In this document: piece by piece, positions 1 to 8,015 of the stretch
How positions within the stretch are numbered: the stretch's first letter is position 1
How the letters are laid out: each line of letters begins with the position of its first letter
From: Mycobacteriales bacterium
GTDB lineage: Bacteria; Actinomycetota; Actinomycetes; Mycobacteriales; SCTD01
Length of the DNA stretch: 64,000 bases
Direction of reading: 5' to 3'
NCBI GenBank assembly: GCA_030447385.1
Contig: JAUJOY010000001.1
Span: forward strand, 528,565-592,564
Program-made: the position numbers and the translations under genes
The notes under the pieces: generated by a model
Databases searched by the model: none
What the model saw: only the letters and a program-made list of their open reading frames with translations
Told to the model about the DNA's origin: nothing

Positions 1-53
1 GAGACGACAGGCCGACCCACTTCCGGAGCTCAGCGGGCCTGGATCTCCCGGCC

Positions 54-659
54 TTGTCAGATCTGGCGTCATCGGGTCAGTCGTGGGGAGCCGCGCAAGT
101 TCTCGCGGTCACCGTTGCCGAGGCCGTCGCGGCCACCGCTGCGGCCGAGGTCGCCGCGGAGGCCGCCCGGACGGCGCAGATCGCGGTGGACACCGCCTCC
201 GCGGCTGCCTCGAGCCTCCGCCAGGGCCGATCAGGTGGCCAGCCTGGCCGCCGCGGCGGTCACTCTTGCGGCCGGCCCGGCCGCACCCTCCATCCTGGGA
301 CCTGAGGTCGGCGACGGTCCTTCGACCGGCTCCCCGTTCTCGATCGCGCGCGCATCACGCAGCAGGGGAGCCTGCCGGTCCGGCACGTGGACGAGGTCAC
401 CGCCACGCAGCAGGCTGTCGTGCGGGCCGCGGCCGTGGCCGCCGCCGCTGCCGCCGCCAAGATCGCCGTGCGGGTCGCGGCGGTAGCCGCCGCCGCAGCA
501 ACGGCCGCTCTGGACGCAGCCGCCGTCATCGGGGAGCAGCTGGCGCAGGACGCCACCGAGGCGGCGTCGGTCGTTGCCGCCTCCACCGCCCCGTCTGACG
601 GCGCGCGGACCTGCATTCCCAGGACAGGCGGTGGCGGCAAGCGCGGTGAGCCGGTGTGA
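54..659 (+). pseudogene. Ala-rich helical coding remnant upstream of EAL gene
   Basis: Two stretches in one frame (54-305 and 387-659) read as long Ala/Val-rich helix, for example AAAVAAAAAAAKIAV and AEVAAEAARTAQIAV. A third stretch of similar character (about 225-380, ADQVASLAAAAVTLAAG) lies in another frame between them. Continuous coding would need two frame changes, one near 225 and one near 380. The last part ends at a TGA that overlaps the GTG at 656 of the EAL gene, so both were probably one transcription unit or one original protein. No domain is recognised; the Ala-rich helices could be a linker or signalling coiled coil. The 5' end may lie outside the window. Confidence 0.35.
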
Positions 660-1697
660 CACCCTCCCCGACGATGGTCGAGATCCGTGTGGAGGACGAG
701 CAACCCAGGACCGCTGGGATGACCAACCGCGGGCGGGATGCCGATCTGGCCACCGAGCTGCGAGTGGGCATCGACACCGGCCAACTGCGTCTGTGGTTCC
801 AGCCCATCGTCGCCACCGGCACGGGCCAGCCCGTCGGGGTGGAGTCGCTCGTTCGGTGGCAGCATCCGGCTCGCGGCCTGCTCGGCCCGGCGGAGTTCAT
901 GGAGGTGGCCGAGACCACCGGGCTGGTCATCCCGCTGGGCCAGTGGGTGCTCGAGGAGGCGTGCCGGGTCGCGGTCGACCTGGCCGGCCGAGCCGATGGC
1001 GCCCTCACCGTCGGCGTGAACCTGTCGGGCCGTCAGCTGTCAGATCTGGCGTTCGTGGACCAGGTGCGGTCCACTCTGCACGCGCAAGGCTGCCCGGCCG
1101 GCCACGTGGTCTTCGAGGTGACCGAGACCGCCCAGGCCCGCGACCTGGCCACCGTCATCGATGCCCTGCGCCGCCTGCAGGACCTCGGCGCGGGTGTAGC
1201 GCTGGACGACTTCGGCACCGGCTACTCCTCCTTGATCTACCTCAAGCACGTGTCCGCAGATGACCTCAAGATCGACCGCTCGTTCATCCAAGGCCTCGGC
1301 ACAGATCGCATCGACACCGCGATCGTGACGTCGTTGATCCGCCTGGCGCACGCGAGCTTTCAACGTGCGCTGCGTGGCCAAGGGCGTCGAGACGGTCGAG
1401 CAGCTCGAGCTTCTCGACTCGCTGGGCTGCAACTTCGCTCAGGGCTATCTGTTCAGCCGCCCTCTGGACGAGAGGGCCCTCGAGCCTGGCTTGATCAGCG
1501 AGTGCATCTCGGCGAGCTGGCCGTGCCGGGGCGACAGCTACCGCCCGGCGGTGGGGACCATCGTCACGATGAACAAGGCGGGCGCGAGTCGGCAGACCAT
1601 CGCTGCGGCCCTGAACGCCGACGGGAGCCGCACCGTGCGGGGCGTCCGCTGGTCGGTCCGCAGTGTCGGCCAGGTCCTCGGAGATGCGGTGGAGTAG
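656..1697 (+). pseudogene. EAL-domain c-di-GMP phosphodiesterase, frameshifted
   Basis: EAL domains hydrolyse cyclic di-GMP to pGpG. Visible motifs in order are the EAL-equivalent VGVESLVRWQHP, FMEVAETTGLVIPLG, VNLSGRQL, the Glu motif FEVTET, the metal-binding LDDFGTGYSS, LKIDRSFI, and then in another frame AKGVETVEQLELL and FAQGYLFSRP. The frame changes near 1357, just before the conserved AKGVET segment, consistent with one inserted base. All catalytic motifs survive across the two frames. The C-terminal ~55 residues (about 1540-1690) resemble the small helix-turn-helix at the end of serine recombinases (QTIAAALNADGSRTVRGVRW). There is no GGDEF domain. The gene is either recently inactivated or a sequencing indel; the protein as read would lose the last third of the EAL barrel. 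Confidence 0.8.
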
Positions 1698-1742
1698 AGA
1701 GCCCTGCGCGTCCGGCCATCACCACGACGGCGGACATCGACA

Positions 1743-1777
1743 ACGACGGCCCGGTCCCCGAGGGACCGGGCCGTCGT
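1743..1777 (+). terminator. Strong hairpin terminator after the EAL gene
   Basis: A perfect 16-bp inverted repeat (1743-1758 with 1762-1777) is separated by the 3-nt loop CGA. It lies 46 bases past the EAL stop. It has no U tract, as is usual in high-GC actinobacteria. Confidence 0.75.
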
Positions 1778-1913
1778 GATGTCCCCTTCTGCGCACGGAC
1801 GTCGGCATCGGCTGCTCCGGACGGCTCAACGTTCAGAGGAGTGGCGCAACTGTGAACCATCCTGACTAGCCTCGTCGTGATCTTGGTTGGCGGGTGCGGT
1901 TGTAGTTCAGGAG

Positions 1914-3098
1914 TTATCTCGCAGGCGTGGTTGAGCGCCGCGTCGGTCGGTGTCCGAGTGGCGTGAGGTGGATTTTCAAGGGTGCTGAGCCGCTGGTGCC
2001 CGGCCAGCACGGCCAGGGAGCCGCGAGGCAGGCGGAGCAGGTGTCGCCGGCCGGTGCGAACGACGCGGCCGGCGACGTTGAGCAGCCGCAGTCGCAGCCG
2101 CTTGGGTTCCCAGGTTCGGGCGGCAGTGCCGGTGAGCGCGAGGTGTTGGGTCCAGGCGAGTAGGTCGGCCGCGACGACCTCGAGCCAGGTTCTTCGTTGG
2201 CGGCGAAGTTGTGCAGCGGAAGCCCGGTGTCCTTCAGGCAGCCGTCCTCGGCCCGGGCGCGCTGGCGGTGCAGCCGTGCTCGGCGACCGCTGGTGACGTT
2301 GGTCGCGAAGATCGTGATGCGCCAGCGGTGTCGGTCAGCCGCGCCTGCGCGCCGGGGTGCGGCCGTCGCTGCCGGGCAATGACGCGCCACCATGGGTTGC
2401 GGGCTGGCCGCAGGAGCGGGTCAGTTCGGCGACCTTGCGCCCCGTCGCGGGCTGCCCGGCGACGTCGATCGCGGCTCGCCACGCCCGTCGAGGCAGACCC
2501 CGCCAGCGCATCGATGATCGGCTGATGGGCGCCGACGTAGCGCACGACGTGGACGCTGCTACAGCCGTGGACACCGGCCGGCTGTCCCCGCGGACCAGCA
2601 CCCGACATGAAGCGGACGGGCGACAGCGCCTGGGTCAGGACGGCGATGTGGTCCGCGGCGTCGTTCGCGGTCGGATGCGCAGCAGAGCACGCCGGCCGGT
2701 CCCGCCACCGTGGTCAGCGAACGCCAGCAGCGGGTGGAAGCCTGTTTCCAGGTCGGCGTCGCGCCTTCCTTCTCCGAGTGCGCCAGCCCGATCGTGGCGT
2801 CCAGATCGATGCCGGTCGTCGGCCGCTCGCGCGCAGCGGCTCGCGCCGCCCGTAGCGCTGCCTCGCATCAGCGGCCAGCGTCGCGATCAACCGCGAGACC
2901 GTCGGATCGGACGCGGCCGCCTGGCTTGGACCACCGCAACGTCGGCCAGGCAGCGCCCAGCGCGATCGCGACCGCCAGGTCGAGCACGACTGTCATGCTG
3001 CGCCCACGCCGCCCGCCACGGCACCAACCCATCGCGTAGCGCTCATCAAGGCCGCTGACCTGCGCGTGAACCAACAGCGCCGCCTTCGGAGAGATCAA
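1914..3098 (-). mobile_element. Degenerate IS1380-family transposase
   Basis: Fragments of one transposase are scattered over three frames on the minus strand. From N to C they are a VLDLAVAIALG segment near 2980, the AHSEKE and GFHPLLAF.DHG segments near 2720-2800, HRWRITIFATN near 2330, and RARAEDGCLKDTGL with LPLHNFAANE near 2190-2270. These match the order and wording of IS1380-type DDE transposases as known from the family. No full-length frame exists, and many indels have accumulated. I could not identify terminal inverted repeats, so the ends given are those of recognisable coding remnants. Confidence 0.65.
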
Positions 3099-3342
3099 CG
3101 ACCACCGCCAGCCACTAGCCGCAACCGTGTCGTGCGCCCGTTATCGAGGCGCTCTTCACCTTCTCGTCGCAAGCAACAGGATCCCAAGCAGAGCAGGCAC
3201 TTCCGTAGTTCCAGGCCGCGTGTCCTACGTCCTGATCAAGCCCCAGAAGAAAGATCGAGGCTAGTAATGCTGTAGCGCAGGGGTTTTGGCGAGAAAGGAA
3301 GTACGCCGAGCTGCGCCCGCAAGAGACCAGGTGGTTCTCGCC
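3099..3342. other. Intergenic stretch before CalY-like gene
   Basis: No convincing gene is seen here. The stretch separates the IS remnant from the start of the CalY-like gene and would hold its promoter. No clear -35/-10 pair was identified by eye. Confidence 0.4.
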
Positions 3343-3909
3343 ATGAACACCTCGAAGAAGATCCGCGTCATCGCCGCCCTCGGCACCCTCTCGGGCGCTG
3401 GGCCGGCACGTTGCCACCTTCACCGACGACGCGACGTCGTCGTCGACGTTCGCCACCGGAACCGTCAACATGGAACTTCGCCGACGACACGACCGACGCC
3501 TACAGCCTTCACGACCCTGTCGACCAGCAACATGAAGCCGGGCGACGTCAAGTTCGCGACGCTCAAGGTGGAAAACGCCGGCGATCGCGAGCACCTACAC
3601 CACGACGTCCGCCTGACCGCCCTGGGCGCGGTCGTCGGAGCCGGCGACGCCGCCGGACAGCGTTCGCTGGCACTGTCATCGCGAGTGGGGCCCTGTCGTC
3701 GGCCGCGATCTCGACCGCGCGGGCGTTGGGTGCGCAGCCAGTGAGACGCTGTGCTTCAGGGTGGAGCCTCCCCACTGCCTCCGACAACACCTTCCAGGGC
3801 CTGACCACCACCTCGACCTTCACCTTCTCGCTGACCCAGGCGCAACCTGATCCTGCCCGGCGCCTCCTACGAGGCGGCCGGGGCACAGCAGTTGGAAGGG
3901 CTTCCATGA
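3343..3909 (+). pseudogene. CalY/TasA-like secreted protein, heavily frameshifted
   Basis: The start ATG (3343) reads MNTSKKIRVIAALGTLSGA, a signal-peptide-like N-terminus. Family-like pieces follow in changing frames: ATFTDDATSSSTFATGTV, FADDTTDAYS, TLSTSNMKPGDVKFATLKVENAG, ETLCFRVE, TASDNTFQGLTTTSTFTFSL and a C-terminus SYEAAGAQQLEGLP ending at 3907-3909. Together these resemble CalY/TasA (camelysin, peptidase M73-like) fibre subunits, which depend on a SipW-type signal peptidase. Reading them all needs about seven frame changes in 570 bases, so this copy cannot make the protein as sequenced. A signal peptidase gene follows directly, as in sipW-tasA loci. The family call rests on motif resemblance and gene order. 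Confidence 0.65.
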
Positions 3910-4040
3910 CCGCCTTGCTGGCAGACGACGCACGCCCGGTCCTGCCCACCAGCGCGTCGGCTGCGCAGGGGACGGCACCGCAGGAGCCTTCGTCGTCGCG
4001 CCGACCGTTCGCTCCACGTCGGCCACGGCCCAGCCCATGA
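3906..4040 (+). CDS. Small uncharacterised ORF between CalY-like and signal peptidase genes
   Basis: A 44-residue ORF begins with ATG overlapping the CalY-like stop (ATGA at 3906) and ends with TGA overlapping the signal peptidase ATG (ATGA at 4037). The product (MTALLADDARPVLPTS...) is Ser/Pro/Arg-rich with no recognised domain. It may be a genuine coupling ORF or a displaced N-terminal extension of the signal peptidase in a decayed operon. Confidence 0.25.
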   Translation: MTALLADDARPVLPTSASAAQGTAPQEPSSSRRPFAPRRPRPSP

Positions 4041-4571
4041 CCTCGCGGCCACCGTCGCAGCGCCCCGGCCGGCCTCGACAGAGCGACCCAGGACTGCCGG
4101 AAGCCGGCTCGCCGGACGTCCTGCTCACCCTCGCTTCGGTGCTCGGCCTCGTCGTGCTCGGGATCACCGTGACCGCACACGTGACGGGTCTGCGGCCGCT
4201 GGTCGTGAAGTCGGGCTCGATGGAGCCGACCATCCCCACGGGCGGCATGGTGCTCGTACGGACCATCCCTGCAGCCGACATCCGGGTCGGCGATGTCGTG
4301 GCGGTGGAGCGTCCGGACCGCACCCGTGTCACGCACCGGGTCACCGGGATCGTGCTCGAGAGCCTACGGCGCAGCTCACCCTGAAGGGTGACGCCAACGA
4401 GGACCCCGACCCGCTGCCCGTTGCGGTCGCCTCCGCCGGCAAGCTCGTCGCGAGCGTTCCGTCCATCGGCCGGGTCTCGGCCTTCTTCGCCAGCGCCAAG
4501 GGCGGCTTCGTCCTCGGCTGCCTGTTCACCGCGGCCGCGCTGCCGGTGATACGGAGGCGCGAGGATCATGA
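4037..4571 (+). pseudogene. ER-type (SipW-like) signal peptidase I, frameshifted
   Basis: The protein would cleave signal peptides at the outer face of the membrane. An N-terminal membrane segment (LLTLASVLGLVVLGITV) is followed by the catalytic-Ser box KSGSMEPTIPTGG, RVGDVVAV, and THRVTGIVLE. That box carries His where bacterial type I enzymes have Lys, the mark of the ER/SipW type. The frame then breaks near 4362, and the rest continues one frame over as LTLKGDANEDPDPLPV, a C-terminal membrane segment (FVLGCLFTAAALPVI) and an RRRE tail. It sits between the CalY-like and surface-protein genes, whose products it probably processed. The end overlaps the next ATG at 4568; the exact stop is uncertain because of the frameshift. 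Confidence 0.75.
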
Positions 4572-4996
4572 ACGCCCTCCGGCCACTGCTCGTGGCTGCT
4601 CTCGCCGGCGCGGTTGCCGCAGGAGCGGTCCCGCTGGCACATGCCGCCTTCGTCGACCCGGCGACGGCCTCGGTGACCTTCTCGACCGGCTCGCTGTCAG
4701 CACCGAGCGGCCTGACGGTGCAGAAGCGCTGCACCCTTGGGGCCCTCGGGGTGGTCCTCGGTGCTGCGCTGGACCTGTCGTGGACGCCGTCGAGCACCAC
4801 CTGGGCCAGCGGGCAGTGGGTCATCGTCACCGACGACGGCGGCAGCGAGATCGCCAACCAGTCCCTCAGTCCGACGGCGAACTCGACGACCGTCGACCTC
4901 CCGCTGGTCTCCGGCGGCACCTACACCTCCGCGGTCCGGGCGACGTACGGCGGCTGGAGCTCTGCGCCGGCGACGGCGACGACGACCGGCTGCTGA
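4568..4996 (+). CDS. Secreted surface protein downstream of SipW-like peptidase
   Basis: This intact 142-residue protein has a clear signal peptide (MNALRPLLVAALAGAVAAG..., cleavage probably after LAHA near residue 27). The mature part is Ser/Thr/Ala-rich and beta-rich: VTFSTGSLSAPSGLTVQ, LDLSWTPSSTTW and a repeat-like end YTSAVRATYGGWSSAP. This layout resembles a short fibronectin-III-like or SipW-dependent surface protein. The gene overlaps the end of the broken signal peptidase gene, so it was probably in that operon. No sortase motif or C-terminal anchor is visible. The exact role is unknown. Confidence 0.7.
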   Translation: MNALRPLLVAALAGAVAAGAVPLAHAAFVDPATASVTFSTGSLSAPSGLTVQKRCTLGALGVVLGAALDLSWTPSSTTWASGQWVIVTDDGGSEIANQSLSPTANSTTVDLPLVSGGTYTSAVRATYGGWSSAPATATTTGC

Positions 4997-5132
4997 CACC
5001 GGGCGGAGGTGTGGCCGGCAAACGGTGATCGGCTGCGCCGGATGGCCCAGCGGGTATGGGCACTGCGGGGTGACCACAACCATCCGGACTAGTTATGGTG
5101 CCCGCTCGGCATCTGTCCGAAACTAGCTGTGT

Positions 5133-5149
5133 AGCCGGACTATCCGGCT
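5133..5149 (+). promoter_or_regulatory. Perfect short inverted repeat upstream of WxL-like gene
   Basis: AGCCGGA and TCCGGCT are separated by CTA, 20 bases upstream of the ATG at 5170 and just before the ribosome-binding site (AGGAG at 5159-5163). It could be an operator, or a hairpin in the 5' leader. Confidence 0.4.
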
Positions 5150-5169
5150 CGTGGAGCTCAGGAGACGCC

Positions 5170-5727
5170 ATGCGCAAGGTCCTCACGCTGGGCGCCGTCG
5201 TCGTTCTCGGCGGGTTCGCCGCCACCGCCGCACCCGCCTCAGCCGCTGATGTCACCACCACCTTCGCTGTCGAGGCCGGCACCCTGTCGATCGCGTCGGC
5301 TGCCACCACCGCCAACCTCGGCAAGGCCACGACCAGCCTCACCGGGAGCGCGGTGACGGGGACGATGCCCAAGGTGACCGTCACCGACAACCGCGGCTCG
5401 ACCCTGGGGTGGAACAGCAGCGTGGCCTCCACCGCCTTCACGGCCACCGTGGGCACCACGACGCACACGATCGCGGCCAGCAAGGCGAAGACCTACATCC
5501 TCCCGGCCAACGGCCCGACGCTGACGTCCGCCGCTCTGTCCGCAGTGCCGACGACCACAGCCATCGACGCTGCCACCGGGCTGACCCTCGGCGCGGCCCA
5601 GGTCTTCGTGACGGCGACCACGACGGCTAGCAACTCCGTCGACTACACGCCGACCGTGCAGGTCACCATCGACAGCAACGTGGTCAGTGCCACCTACAGC
5701 GGCACCGTCAGTCACACCGTCGTCTAG
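5170..5727 (+). CDS. WxL-like secreted surface protein
   Basis: A 185-residue protein with a signal peptide (MRKVLTLGAVVVLGG..., cleavage near APASA-AD). The mature region is Thr/Ser/Ala-rich, reading TTTFAVEAGTLSIASAA, then KVTVTDNRGSTLGWNSSV and ending VQVTIDSNVVSATYSGTVSHTV. This arrangement (T.T.F.V.AGTL.I, VTDNRG...GW, final SGT...HTV strand) is typical of WxL-type cell-wall-associated beta proteins of Gram-positives, although a strict W-x-L triplet is absent here (GWNS). The start is the ATG at 5170, with AGGAG 6 bases upstream. The DUF916 gene follows after a terminator, which fits the WxL / WxLIP gene pairing known from Firmicutes. Confidence 0.7.
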   Translation: MRKVLTLGAVVVLGGFAATAAPASAADVTTTFAVEAGTLSIASAATTANLGKATTSLTGSAVTGTMPKVTVTDNRGSTLGWNSSVASTAFTATVGTTTHTIAASKAKTYILPANGPTLTSAALSAVPTTTAIDAATGLTLGAAQVFVTATTTASNSVDYTPTVQVTIDSNVVSATYSGTVSHTVV

Positions 5728-5740
5728 ATCATCCAGGCAT

Positions 5741-5765
5741 ACGGGGCGGCCACCGGCCGCCCCGT
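5741..5765 (+). terminator. Hairpin between WxL-like and DUF916 genes
   Basis: A perfect 11-bp stem (ACGGGGCGGCC with GGCCGCCCCGT) has a 3-nt loop and lies 13 bases after the stop at 5727. It probably ends most transcripts of the WxL-like gene, so that the abundant secreted protein and its membrane partner are made in different amounts. Confidence 0.7.
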
Positions 5766-5807
5766 GCTGTCGTGTCCAGTATCACTGGGTGAGGACGGGG
5801 GAGCCGC

Positions 5808-6830
5808 ATGGGGTTGTTCTGGATCGCGATCCTCGCCGTCCTCGGCCTGGTCCTCGGTCCCGCGGCGGCGCAGACCAGGCCGGACACGGACAGGAGCGGA
5901 CTCGGCATCCGACTGCTGGACGCACCGACGGAGCGGCGCGATGACCCGCGGGCACAGGTCTACGTCGTGGACCACGTGCAGCCTGGAGCCAAGCTCTCGC
6001 GCCGCGTCGAGGTGGTGAACCGGACTGGCCGGGCCGCCCGGGTCTCGCTCTATCCCGCCGCGGCCGAGCTCACCGCCGGCTCGTTCCAGGTGCTGCCGGG
6101 TGCCGCGGCGAACGAGCTGACCGGGTGGATGCGGGTGAGCCCGCCGACCCTCGACCTGGCCTCCGGCGCCAGCGCCACCGCCACCGTGAGCATCGCCGTG
6201 CCGGCCGACGCCGGTGGCGGAGAGCGCTACGCAGCAGTTCTGGCCGAGGTCCAAGGAGCCTCGGATGCGCCGGGCATCACGATCACCAACCGGGTGGGGG
6301 TGCGCGTCTACCTCAGCGTCGGCGGGCCGAAGGAGCCGGTCAGCGACTTCGAGATCAGCACGCTGCAAGCCGGTCGTCAGGCCGACGGCCGCCCGGTCGT
6401 CACCGCACAGGTGCGCAACACCGGAGCCCGCGCCTTGGACATGAGCGGCGCGCTGTCCCTGACCCAAGGGCCGGGCGGGCTGTCGGCGGGTCCCTTTCCC
6501 GCCGAACTGGGGACGACCTTGGCGCCCGGGGAGACCAGCCCGGTGCAGGTAGTCCTCGATGCGGCCATCCGGGGCGGCCCGTGGCTGGCTACCCTCACGC
6601 TGCGCAGCGGGCAGCTCGAGCGAGCGGCCGAGGCGACGATCACCTTCCCGGACGACGCGGGTCAGCGGGCGGAGCCCGTCGCCGCGAAGGCGGTGCCCCT
6701 CACGCAGGATCCCAACGTCCTGATCCCCCTTGCGGGCGGGCTGATCGGCCTGATCCTGCTGGTGCTGCTGTTCCTGCTCTACCGGCGACGTCGCCGGGAC
6801 CGGGAGGAAGACGCGGCGGCCGCTCAGTAG
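5808..6830 (+). CDS. DUF916 (WxLIP-like) membrane-anchored surface protein
   Basis: This 340-residue protein has an N-terminal signal segment, an extracellular region and a C-terminal membrane helix (VLIPLAGGLIGLILLVLLFLL) with an RRRRR cytosolic stop. Residues ~28-145 look like DUF916: GIRLLDAP, PRAQVYVVDHVQPGAKLSR, VEVVNRTGRAARVSLYP, W.RVSPPTLDLASGASATATVSIAVP, ERYAAVLAEV. In Firmicutes this domain (WxLIP) binds peptidoglycan and WxL proteins; that role is extended here by family and by the adjacent WxL-like gene. A second Ig-like half (residues ~170-285, VTAQVRNTGARALDMSG) follows. The 3' end overlaps the convergent DsrE-like gene by 7 bases. Confidence 0.8.
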   Translation: MGLFWIAILAVLGLVLGPAAAQTRPDTDRSGLGIRLLDAPTERRDDPRAQVYVVDHVQPGAKLSRRVEVVNRTGRAARVSLYPAAAELTAGSFQVLPGAAANELTGWMRVSPPTLDLASGASATATVSIAVPADAGGGERYAAVLAEVQGASDAPGITITNRVGVRVYLSVGGPKEPVSDFEISTLQAGRQADGRPVVTAQVRNTGARALDMSGALSLTQGPGGLSAGPFPAELGTTLAPGETSPVQVVLDAAIRGGPWLATLTLRSGQLERAAEATITFPDDAGQRAEPVAAKAVPLTQDPNVLIPLAGGLIGLILLVLLFLLYRRRRRDREEDAAAAQ

Positions 6831-7186
6831 ACGAGCGCCTGGGCCCCGTCGGCCATCACCTCGGACACGAAGACGGCTGCGCCGGCGAGGCGGACGCCCG
6901 GCAGGACGTCGCCTGCGGTCAGCCCCCGCCGCGCGGCGCACTGGGTGCACAGCGTCAGCGTGCCCATGCTGAGCAGGGCGTCGCGCAGCTCGGCCAGCGG
7001 AGCGCTGTGCGGGAGCACGAACTCCTCCGCGCGGCCGGGAACCGCCATCCACGAGGCCTCCCCGGTGAGCCACAGCGAGACGGCGACGCCGGACGAGCAC
7101 GCGATCGCCGCGACGGTGAATGCCTGCGCGCACTTCTCGGGTGCCTCGGCACCTGCGGTCAGCTTCACGACGAGGGTGTCCGGCAT
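6824..7186 (-). CDS. DsrE/DsrF-like family protein
   Basis: A 120-residue soluble protein with the fold pattern of DsrE-like sulfur-handling proteins: an N-terminal strand (MPDTLVVKLTAG), then CAQAFTVAAIACSSGVAVSLWLTGEA, a helix region ELRDALLSMG, the Cys pair LCTQCAARRG and a GAAVFVSEVMADG end. Several Cys residues could carry sulfane sulfur, but the family is functionally diverse. It is convergent with the DUF916 gene and divergent from the small membrane ORF at 7241. The catalytic partner is not known. Confidence 0.75.
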   Translation of the reverse strand: MPDTLVVKLTAGAEAPEKCAQAFTVAAIACSSGVAVSLWLTGEASWMAVPGRAEEFVLPHSAPLAELRDALLSMGTLTLCTQCAARRGLTAGDVLPGVRLAGAAVFVSEVMADGAQALVY

Positions 7187-7240
7187 GCCTACCAGTGTGC
7201 GCCTCGGTAGGCTGAAGCACTAAGACCCGAAGGAGCTCTC

Positions 7241-7342
7241 GTGCTCGAGTTCGTCTACTCCGGAATCCTCGTGGCGGCTTTCGTCTTCATCGCGTGGTTC
7301 GCCGTCTACGTGGTCTACAAGCTGTACCAGGGTCAGCGTTAG
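7241..7342 (+). CDS. 33-residue single-pass membrane peptide
   Basis: A GTG-started ORF with ribosome-binding site AAGGAG ending 5 bases upstream. The product is MLEFVYSGILVAAFVFIAWF followed by AVYVVYKLYQGQR: one membrane helix with a short basic cytosolic tail. It sits 2 bases before the nitrobindin-like gene (GTG at 7345), so the two are probably co-translated. No family name is assigned. Confidence 0.6.
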   Translation: MLEFVYSGILVAAFVFIAWFAVYVVYKLYQGQR

Positions 7343-7344
7343 GC

Positions 7345-7866
7345 GTGACTGACCCTGCCCTGCACGAGCGTCTCGAGCCGCTGTCGTTCCTGCTCGGCAC
7401 CTGGCGTGGCCTCGGCGTCGTCGGCTACCCGACGGTCGAGGAGCGGCGCTACGAGCAGGAGCTCGTCTTCGCGCACGACGGCCGGCCGTTCCTCGAGTAC
7501 GCCAGCCGCACCTGGATCCTCGACGAGTCCGGCTCCCGGGTGCGCCCCGCCGCCCGCGAGGTCGGCTGGTGGCGGCCGGGCAAGGAGACTCGCGATGTCG
7601 AGCTCCTGCTGGCGCATCCCACCGGAATCGTCGAGGTCTACCTCGGTCAGGTCACGTTCTCGAAGGTCGAGCTGCGGACCGACGTCGTCGCGCGGACCGG
7701 GACGGCCAAGTCGGTGACCGCTCTGCACCGGCTGTACGGGGTGGTCGACGGCGACCTCGCGTACGCGGTGGACATGGCCGCGGTCGCCCAGCCGCTGCAG
7801 CCGCACCTGTCGGCCCGGCTGTCGCGGGTAGCGGATCTGGACCTGCGAGACTCCGGGCGTGGATGA
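7345..7866 (+). CDS. Nitrobindin / FABP-like heme-binding protein
   Basis: A 173-residue protein of the THAP4/nitrobindin-like beta-barrel family, which binds ferric heme and reactive nitrogen species in characterised members. Visible family segments are LEPLSFLLGTWRGLGVVGYPT near the N-terminus (residues ~8-28), FLEYASRTWILDE, ETRDVELLLAHPTGIVEVYLG and a C-terminal HLSARLSRV. The start is the GTG at 7345, right after the 33-residue membrane ORF. The stop overlaps the GTG of the next small gene (7859). The conserved His near the C-terminus (PHLSARL) fits heme ligation. Confidence 0.8.
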   Translation: MTDPALHERLEPLSFLLGTWRGLGVVGYPTVEERRYEQELVFAHDGRPFLEYASRTWILDESGSRVRPAAREVGWWRPGKETRDVELLLAHPTGIVEVYLGQVTFSKVELRTDVVARTGTAKSVTALHRLYGVVDGDLAYAVDMAAVAQPLQPHLSARLSRVADLDLRDSGRG

Positions 7867-8008
7867 CATCGACGACCCCGAGGCGCGTCGGGCTGCCTGG
7901 CAGCGACAGCAGCGTCGGCTGCGACGCAGCCGGGACCTGGGGCTGCTGGTGCTGGCGCTCGGCGTGCTGATCCTGGTCTACGTGGCCCTCGTCGCAAGCA
8001 GCCGCTGA
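7859..8008 (+). CDS. 49-residue membrane protein
   Basis: A GTG start overlaps the nitrobindin-like stop. The product has an acidic/basic N-terminal half (VDDIDDPEARRAAWQRQQ) and one membrane helix (LGLLVLALGVLILVYVALV) near its end. The overlap and the next gene only 7 bases downstream argue for a real coupled gene. Function unknown. Confidence 0.5.
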   Translation: MDDIDDPEARRAAWQRQQRRLRRSRDLGLLVLALGVLILVYVALVASSR

Positions 8009-8015
8009 GGTCCAC

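Noticed and set aside
5170-5727. True WxL domain with W-x-L motifs
   Set aside because: The Trp is followed by Asn-Ser, not x-Leu. The protein is called WxL-like by layout and by its DUF916 neighbour only.
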